A stretch of DNA of 64,000 bases from Trametes villosa (Eukaryota > Basidiomycota > Agaricomycetes > Polyporales > Polyporaceae): positions 372,001-436,000 of the forward strand of contig PUDQ02000018.1 in NCBI GenBank assembly GCA_002964805.2, written 5' to 3'. The notes beneath the pieces are model-generated. The model was not told where the DNA came from and made no database searches. It saw only the letters and a list, made by a program, of their open reading frames with translations. This document shows, in pieces, positions 58,224 through 64,000 of this stretch; within the stretch, counting starts at the first letter, position 1; every line of letters begins with the position of its first letter. Both the position numbers and the translations under genes were made by a program.

Positions 58224-59565
58224 ATGGTCACTTTCCCCAGATTCTCCATCGCACTCGCGGCGATCGCTGGTCTTGCACTGGGAATAGTCTCAGTCGGCGG
58301 AGCACCGACAGTCGACGCACCACAGCACAAGTTCAACTGGGATCGCACTAAATATGTGTATGCCTTCGGAGATTCATATACGTTCGTTCAAGGCACCAAG
58401 GGCCTCGCCAACTTCAGGTGCGCCCTGCTCATTTGTGCGGACTAACACGGTCTCGCTAATTCTCCTGGTGTGCATGTAGCTTTATAGGGGACGCTTTTCA
58501 TTTCTCCTTCTCGCCGAAGGAGCTGCTCGAGGATGAGATCATTCCCAAGAATGTAACTGTAATCCCGTGGTCAATTATACGGCTCACTTACAGATGTTTC
58601 TGTAGACTAGCTCAGACGGCTCGAGCTGGGTAGGTTACATTAGCTATCTTCGCGCAGCGGATGCTGTTAACAACCACTCCACAGACCGAATTCCTCACAG
58701 GGTGCTTCCAGGGAAAGCCGTCGCAGTGCGCACCTCACCAGCTCTGGAACTTCGCCTTCGCCGGGGCGGACGTGGACAAAGCCCTGTACGCATCCAAGCC
58801 TTTACGCACGATCAGGTTTCTCACCGCGCTTTCCTTACATAAAGCCTCCCGCTGCACCACAACTTCACCGTGGACCTGGTTGACGAGGTCAAGCAGTGGG
58901 TCCAGTACGCATCCGACGTCGTTCCCCACCCGCCCGCAGAGACCCTGGTCGCATGGTGGATCGGGATCAACGACACTGGCGATACGCTCAACCGCAACGT
59001 ACGCTCGCCGCTTCTTCTGCACGCGCTCTCCCCACACTCACGCCCCTTCGCAGCTAACACGCGCAGAGTTCCAAGCCTTCTGGGAGCTCGAGATGCGCTC
59101 CCTCTTCAGCGCCGTCGGAACTGCGTATGACCATGGTCTGCGCGGGACCTACCTCCTCAACCTGCCCCCGCTCGAGCGCTCCCCAGACCACCTCGGCACC
59201 GCCATTGCACCCAAGTACCGGCAGAACATCCGTGACTACAACGCCGCACTCGCCAGACACACCGCCGAGTTCTCGCGCGCGCACCGCGACGTGTCCGTGC
59301 TCTCGTTCGATGCGTACGCATGGTTCAACCGCATCCTCGACTCCGCTGCGGAGCACGGGTTCAAGAATATCACTGGTTTCTGCGAGTGCAAGGACCCGGA
59401 TTTCTTCTGGTACAGTGAGTACAAGCTTCTGCGGCGCCGATATGCACTTGCTCTTCGTAGTACCTGTTGCTAACCGTTTATTCAGACACAGGACATCCCA
59501 CCGAACACGTTCATCGTCTGCTCGCGGATGCGGTCAAGGAATTGCTCAGGGAAGCGTCGGAGTGA
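58224..59565 (+). CDS. Secreted SGNH/GDSL acetylesterase, CE16-like
   Basis: Seven exons: 58224-58417, 58480-58552, 58606-58629 (24 nt), 58685-58785, 58845-58998, 59069-59414, 59486-59565, about 323 residues. Signal peptide at residues 1-26 (FSIALAAIAGLALGIVSVGG). The nucleophile serine is in YVYAFGDSYTF. Then TSSDGSSWTEFLTGC, QLWNFAFAGADVDKAL with an oxyanion glycine, the GxND block WWIGINDTGD, LRGTYLLNLPPLERSP, and the C-terminal catalytic Asp/His region WYNTGHPTEHVHRL. These are the landmarks of CE16 acetylesterases, which remove acetyl groups from xylo- or glucomannan-oligosaccharides outside the cell. Catalytic aspartate placement at the end (NTGH rather than DxxH) is common in this family. 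Substrate preference is not predictable. Confidence 0.82.
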
Positions 59566-60025
59566 ATATAGTGATACTTCAGACTTTCCATATACGAAGC
59601 CAAACAGCTATTGCGGCGTAGCGAGTAGCGTATGCGTTTCGCAACATGCAGCTACAGATCGACCAACGACACTCAAGGGCGGAAAGCGCATCAAGACCCG
59701 AGAGAGCTGCTGGCTTCGGTGGTGCGCCTGCCCACGCGTAGCTTGATACTGTTTTTGTTGTCTAATTCCAGTTGCGCCGCCTTGCTCTTCTGGGTGTATT
59801 CCTAAGCAAGGTTCATGAGTACATAGATTAACATACACGCGATGGGAAACGGTCAGCGCTTGCCTGCTTGATTGCGGGGTCCAGTGTGGTAAGGTGACGT
59901 TTGAAATCCTTCTCCGTGTCTCCTGGATGCGAAGCCATGTAGTCCTGTCTGTACAGGCTCCTGGAAGATTTGTTCGAGCGGTGGGGTGCTCAGCGATGGC
60001 AATGGAGGAAGCAGCATACAGCAAC
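59566..60025. other. Intergenic, convergent 3' ends of the CE16 esterase and kinase E
   Basis: No gene or repeat recognised. Confidence 0.5.
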
Positions 60026-63000
60026 TCACCGCCACGTCACCCGGGTTTGCGAAGGTTCCTTTCTCTTCGCTTTGGTCGACGTACTCGACGCACCACCCTT
60101 CTTCCTAGTTGAAGCCTTCGACGCCTTACCCTTCTTCGCAGTTGCGGCCGATCGTGATCCCGACGCTACGGGAACTTCTGCCTCTTCTGCCGCACTAGGA
60201 TCATAGGCAGCCGGAGGGGCTACCGAGAGCTCCGGGTCCATCTCCGCGTTGGTGTCGGCGAGCTCTTCCTCGGAATCTGACCGATCCTCTTCATCGTCGA
60301 CAGTCCCGGTCAGCGGTGGCCCAGTAGCGGCGGAGGGCAGTGCGGACGAGAAGCTGACGCCGGCGGCAGTGCCGCGCGACTCAGGCGCGAAGTGTGTAGA
60401 AGCCCGCGCAGAGCCTTGGCTGGGCTTGCGTCGACTTCCCGAGGCAGAGGGCTCGGTACGAGCACGCTTCGGAGGCGGTGCTGCCTCCGGGGAAGAAGAG
60501 GAAGTATACGGACTGCCCGACCTGGATCGTTTTTGCCCTACGCTGACTGTGGCCTGACTGCGCGACCCGAGCGCACTTTGCGGGGCACTCCGCGCGAAGG
60601 CCTGGGGCATTGCGGCAATCATGTTCACTCTGTCGTGTGTAGGCATGGTCTTGCTGGATAGGAACGTCGTCCAGAACCGGTCCAATTGGTCTCCCGTCCA
60701 CCGATTAGAGAGCACCACGCCGCCGGGCGGCGTTCGAATCGGCCCGCTATGATAGTCGCAGACGGTGTCGATCCACTGTTGGATTGCGCTGCCGCGAGGA
60801 GTCCAGGGGATCCGTTGGGTATAGCCCCTGCACTCCATGTTATACCGTTTTCCTTGTCCTCCGGTAAGCGTGCCGTCGCCGAAGGGTAACTGTGTGTCCA
60901 GCATCGCTTTCAGCAGCCCGATGAGCTCCTCCGATGGGAGCTCATGTGGCAGCCGGACAAGCCCGCAGTACAGGACAACATACAAGAACGATTCCATGTC
61001 GTCCACGAACTCGTGCGTGGTCTTCCATCCCAGGAGAACCATGCAAGACACGAACTGCCAGGACAGCTATAGCGCGGATGAGCATTCGCACTTCTTGTTA
61101 CAGCTCCGATGCGACGTACGGATGGAAGATAACCAAACTCTTCATAGGGGGCCTCCTCGTCGCAGGACTGATCCCAGTCAATGAGGTAGCCCCGTCGTAC
61201 GTCCTTGGAACGGGTCGAGTCCGATGCATCGTGGTAGAGGATGATGTTGGCCGGTGTCACGTCGCGGTGAATCCGACGGGCAATCTCGTAAGCACTTTTC
61301 AAAGCTAGTTATATGAACAGAGAGTTGCTCAGTCGCAAGCGCGAATGGGCCAGGCGATTAGATCACTTACCTCGAAAAGCGTCATGCGTGGCGTGCAGCA
61401 GTTCAGCTGTTCCGCATAGGTGCAGTAGGTCGAACCCAGCGACTCCGAGCAGGAGACGATAATGCACGCGCTTCACGATTTGGCGTTTCAGGGTGCTGCG
61501 TGATCCGCATACCCACCACTGGTCCAGTAGAGTATCCGTAACCGTCTCCTGGTATGAAGCGCCTGGAGCAGAACATGGAGAAGAAGGGGTTATTTAGCTC
61601 TAGTTTCGCCAGGGACACTGACACGGAGGCGCGCGGAATTGAACTACGTACCCGCAGTCAAGCCGGCCGTAGTCGCGACCGCCGGGGAATCCCCCGTGAC
61701 GGGTACGTCTCCATGGCCTTCCAACGGCGGGATATTTTCTACCTTATGCTGGTGAAGAGATGCTAGAATGTCACCCTCGCGTTCGCGTAGTCGACCGCAT
61801 GGCCCTGCGTGTCGCCAAGTGTCTTTAAGGACGAAAACACGATTCTCACACCCGGTGTGTGATTCTTCATCGTCCAAGAGAATTGCCCAGTATGTTCGCG
61901 TAGAGCGGCCAGTGACAGAAAGGGGCATGGTGATGGGTCGCGACACAAGTAGGTGCTTCACGACGCCACCCGCAGAGGCGTCAGTGAGGCGAACCCGTGT
62001 CACGAAACCGGGCTTGTAGTGGATAGCCAGAGCTTCTTGAAACGCGTCGGCCTCGGTGCTGTAGAGCTGGCTGGTAACGTGTGCCTCGATCGTCTTTCGG
62101 AACAGCGCTTCTTGTGCCTTTGTGGCTGCCACGACACTGAGGTCGTAGCCTCGAGCCGAGTCGGAGGCGTGTGCAAATCGCCAGAGGAAGTCGCACAAGA
62201 GTTGTGGTTCGGCGAGGATGCTGAACTGTTCCGATACGACTGCACCCGCGCGATCCCAGCGGATGAGCCTCGCGATCTTGCCAGAGAGGGTGAGGGAGAA
62301 GCAGACAAGGCGGTGTTGCCGCCCAAAGATCTGCGCGGCATATGCGACGCTCTGGCCAAAATTGTGTATAGCCCTGTCGCGAGCGGATGAATCAACGCCC
62401 TCGTGCTTGCCTCCGAGGACAAATAGCCATTTCTCGCGATCTTGTTCCTTTGTCAGAGGGTCGCTCATGTAGTCATCCGAGGGCCTCGTCTTCACTTCGA
62501 TGAACATTGCTGCGAAGCCCATGTCCGTCTCGTCCCATTTGCTCGCGCGACCTGCGGGGAGGCGGGGGAGGTGTATATCTGCGTAGCACAAGATGTCAGG
62601 TTTTATGGAACCTGTCTTCCCGCCGCTTTCGTCCGCTCTCTCCGACGTTTCGCAAAACGTGAATCCTGGACAACGCGCCCCATGAGACTTTTCGGGATCC
62701 TTGTCGAGCCGCTCGTTCAGCGCAGACACCTGGGAAACTGTCAGTTTGACAGTCAGACGCGCATGCGCAGTGCTCACGCACCAGTGGCCCGTAGAGATCT
62801 TTCTCTTTTTCCGCACCCAAGATCCCGATAAACGCGTTCTTCGTCGGCGGCATCCCGCCTGGCGCGTGGGGGCAGGGCAGGAACATATCCAGGAAGTCCT
62901 CTACTGGCATAGGCCCTATCGTGGTCTTCATCGCTTCCTTAGCTAGCCGCTTGTATCGGGAAGCCGCTTGTTTCCCTTCGAACCCGAACATCTGAGTGCT

Positions 63001-63170
63001 GTTCTCGTTCAAGGATATAGGTGCATTCAAATGCCCTTCTCCGGGTGACTGGACGATGTCACTGGTGAAAGGGTCATATGCTTCAAGTTCTGGTTCACCG
63101 TGCTTTCAGAATGCCGTCAATACGGGCCCAACATGAGAAAATAATGAACACCACTCACGTCTTCGGCCAT
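60026..63170 (-). CDS. FunK1-type protein kinase E, diverged
   Basis: Minus-strand gene. The first exon is only 12 nt (63159-63170, MAED), joined to an exon beginning at 63102 (HGEPELEAYDPFTSDIVQSP). FunK1 landmarks: ARCPGFTFCETSERADESGG, DMGFAAMFIEVKTRPSDDYM, FGRQHRLVCFSLTLSGKIAR, lysine in NRVFVLKDTWRH, QIVKRVHYRLLLGVAGFDLL, catalytic loop IARRIHRDVTPANIILY, YLIDWDQSCDEEAPYEE, and THEFVDDMESFLYVVLYCGL. The last exon ends in a 200-residue acidic then Lys/Ser-rich tail (KKGKASKASTRKKGGASSTS). It is clearly a separate lineage from A-D. An insert of Ser/Gly-rich sequence after the lysine exon carries an intron that I placed by frame. A 12-nt start exon is unusual but gives the only in-frame ATG. 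Confidence 0.78.
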
Positions 63171-64000
63171 GCTGCATGCGATCCGGTTTACGGAGGGTGC
63201 GGCCTAGGGAGCGGATGTGTGGGGAGAGGGGGCGAGGGCGAGCGATGGAAGAAGTTCACAGACTGACTGCCACCTATCGCGCGAGGTGCTCTTCTTGACG
63301 TCGTGGATACGAGTCCCACGTACTGTATTGCCCCCCTGAGGGTGTCATGAGAGCGATAACGCGATGCATGCCCGGACCGAGGCCGGCAGCAGTTCGGTCG
63401 ACAGGCATGGGCGCCAGCATCCACCGATGCCAACATGGTCAAACGAAATCCCAGCTGCCTTCATACGCATCAGGCAATGTCGAGCCGTAAAGCTGAGCGA
63501 CGCTCACCTGTGAACCTTGCATCACAATACGGGCGGCGCATTCCACTGGTCAAGACGGCCATCCGCATTTTGTCCGCCGCTGCCACCCGTAAAGCGGCCG
63601 TCCTAGCCACGCTATTCTTCCCTGTGTACTTTACGTCTTACCCTCCCTTCCCTCCTCATCGCAGAGCCATTAATGTCCGACCGCTCCCCACAGGCAGCGC
63701 ACATCCTGCACTCACGCTCAGCGAACCTTGACGTAATGCGGGCGCACAGTACAACAGCGATGGCATCGCCTTCTTGTGTTCTGGGACGACCGCACACTCC
63801 CGCGTGCACGGCAGGGCGGTACCTTACTTCGCAACCCGCTCTGTGGCCGCGCACGGCAGCGAGGCCGATAGTCATTGTTGCGAAGGAGGTCCGAGGTATT
63901 GTCGCTGGGGAACCAGATGTGCACGGACGCTCTGTCTACGAAGTACCGGTTAGCCACGATGCGCGCCGAACGAGAATAGATACAACGCACGCTGCTCGCG
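63171..64000. other. Right-edge region without a recognised gene
   Basis: A minus-strand open frame from the right edge down to about 63820 (RSARIVANRYFVDRASVHIW) could be the 3' part of an exon entering from outside, but no family is recognised. A plus frame at 63435-63731 also has no motif. Confidence 0.35.

Noticed and set aside
63718..63999. Minus-strand frame at the right edge as a possible gene end
   Set aside because: Only about 90 codons are visible and no family is recognisable; it cannot be separated from chance.

Overview
The window is nuclear DNA of a filamentous basidiomycete, most likely an Agaricomycete. The genes are split by many 45-70 bp GT-AG introns, coding exons are very GC-rich at third positions, and several families typical of Agaricomycetes occur: trichodiene-synthase-type sesquiterpene synthases, DUF6593 proteins and multicopy FunK1-type protein kinases. 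Exon joins were worked out by eye, by demanding an open frame across GT-AG junctions and family-like protein across the join. Because of the GC bias, most long antisense open frames are shadows.

Left part (1-25.6 kb). A truncated minus-strand gene lies at the left edge. It is followed by an SH3/PP1-docking protein of Tea4/Bud14 type, the mitochondrial phosphate carrier, two sesquiterpene synthases (TPS1, TPS2), a DUF6593 gene, dipeptidyl-peptidase V (minus), proteasome ATPase Rpt5, a small secreted protein, a second DUF6593 gene (minus), a KOW-domain protein and a third sesquiterpene synthase (TPS3). The two DUF6593 genes, with their upstream flanks, form an inverted duplication, and each copy lies near a terpene synthase. 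The terpene synthases share one gene structure in which a 6-nt exon carries the centre of the metal-binding NSE motif.

Middle part (25.9-46 kb). This is mostly conserved housekeeping: MutS homologue MSH5 (meiotic crossing-over), prohibitin-2, a PQ-loop vacuolar amino-acid transporter, an F-box/LRR protein, a coiled-coil SIKE/FGFR1OP2-like protein, a G-patch protein, an AGC kinase of the YPK/SGK type and the ER contact-site protein VAP/Scs2. A dead LINE-type fragment lies between the last two. A GGTC-rich inverted-repeat element lies in the shared promoter region of prohibitin-2 and the PQ-loop gene.

Right part (46-64 kb). An accessory region is dominated by FunK1 kinases. Kinases A(-)/B(+) and C(-)/D(+) are two copies of one roughly 6-kb divergent pair. 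C and B look intact, A carries an apparent frameshift in a G-run, and D is a collapsed pseudogene. A fifth, diverged FunK1 kinase (E) lies further right. Between D and E are a Cu/Zn superoxide dismutase with an N-terminal membrane anchor and a secreted SGNH acetylesterase of CE16 type. No tRNA, rRNA or CRISPR array was found.
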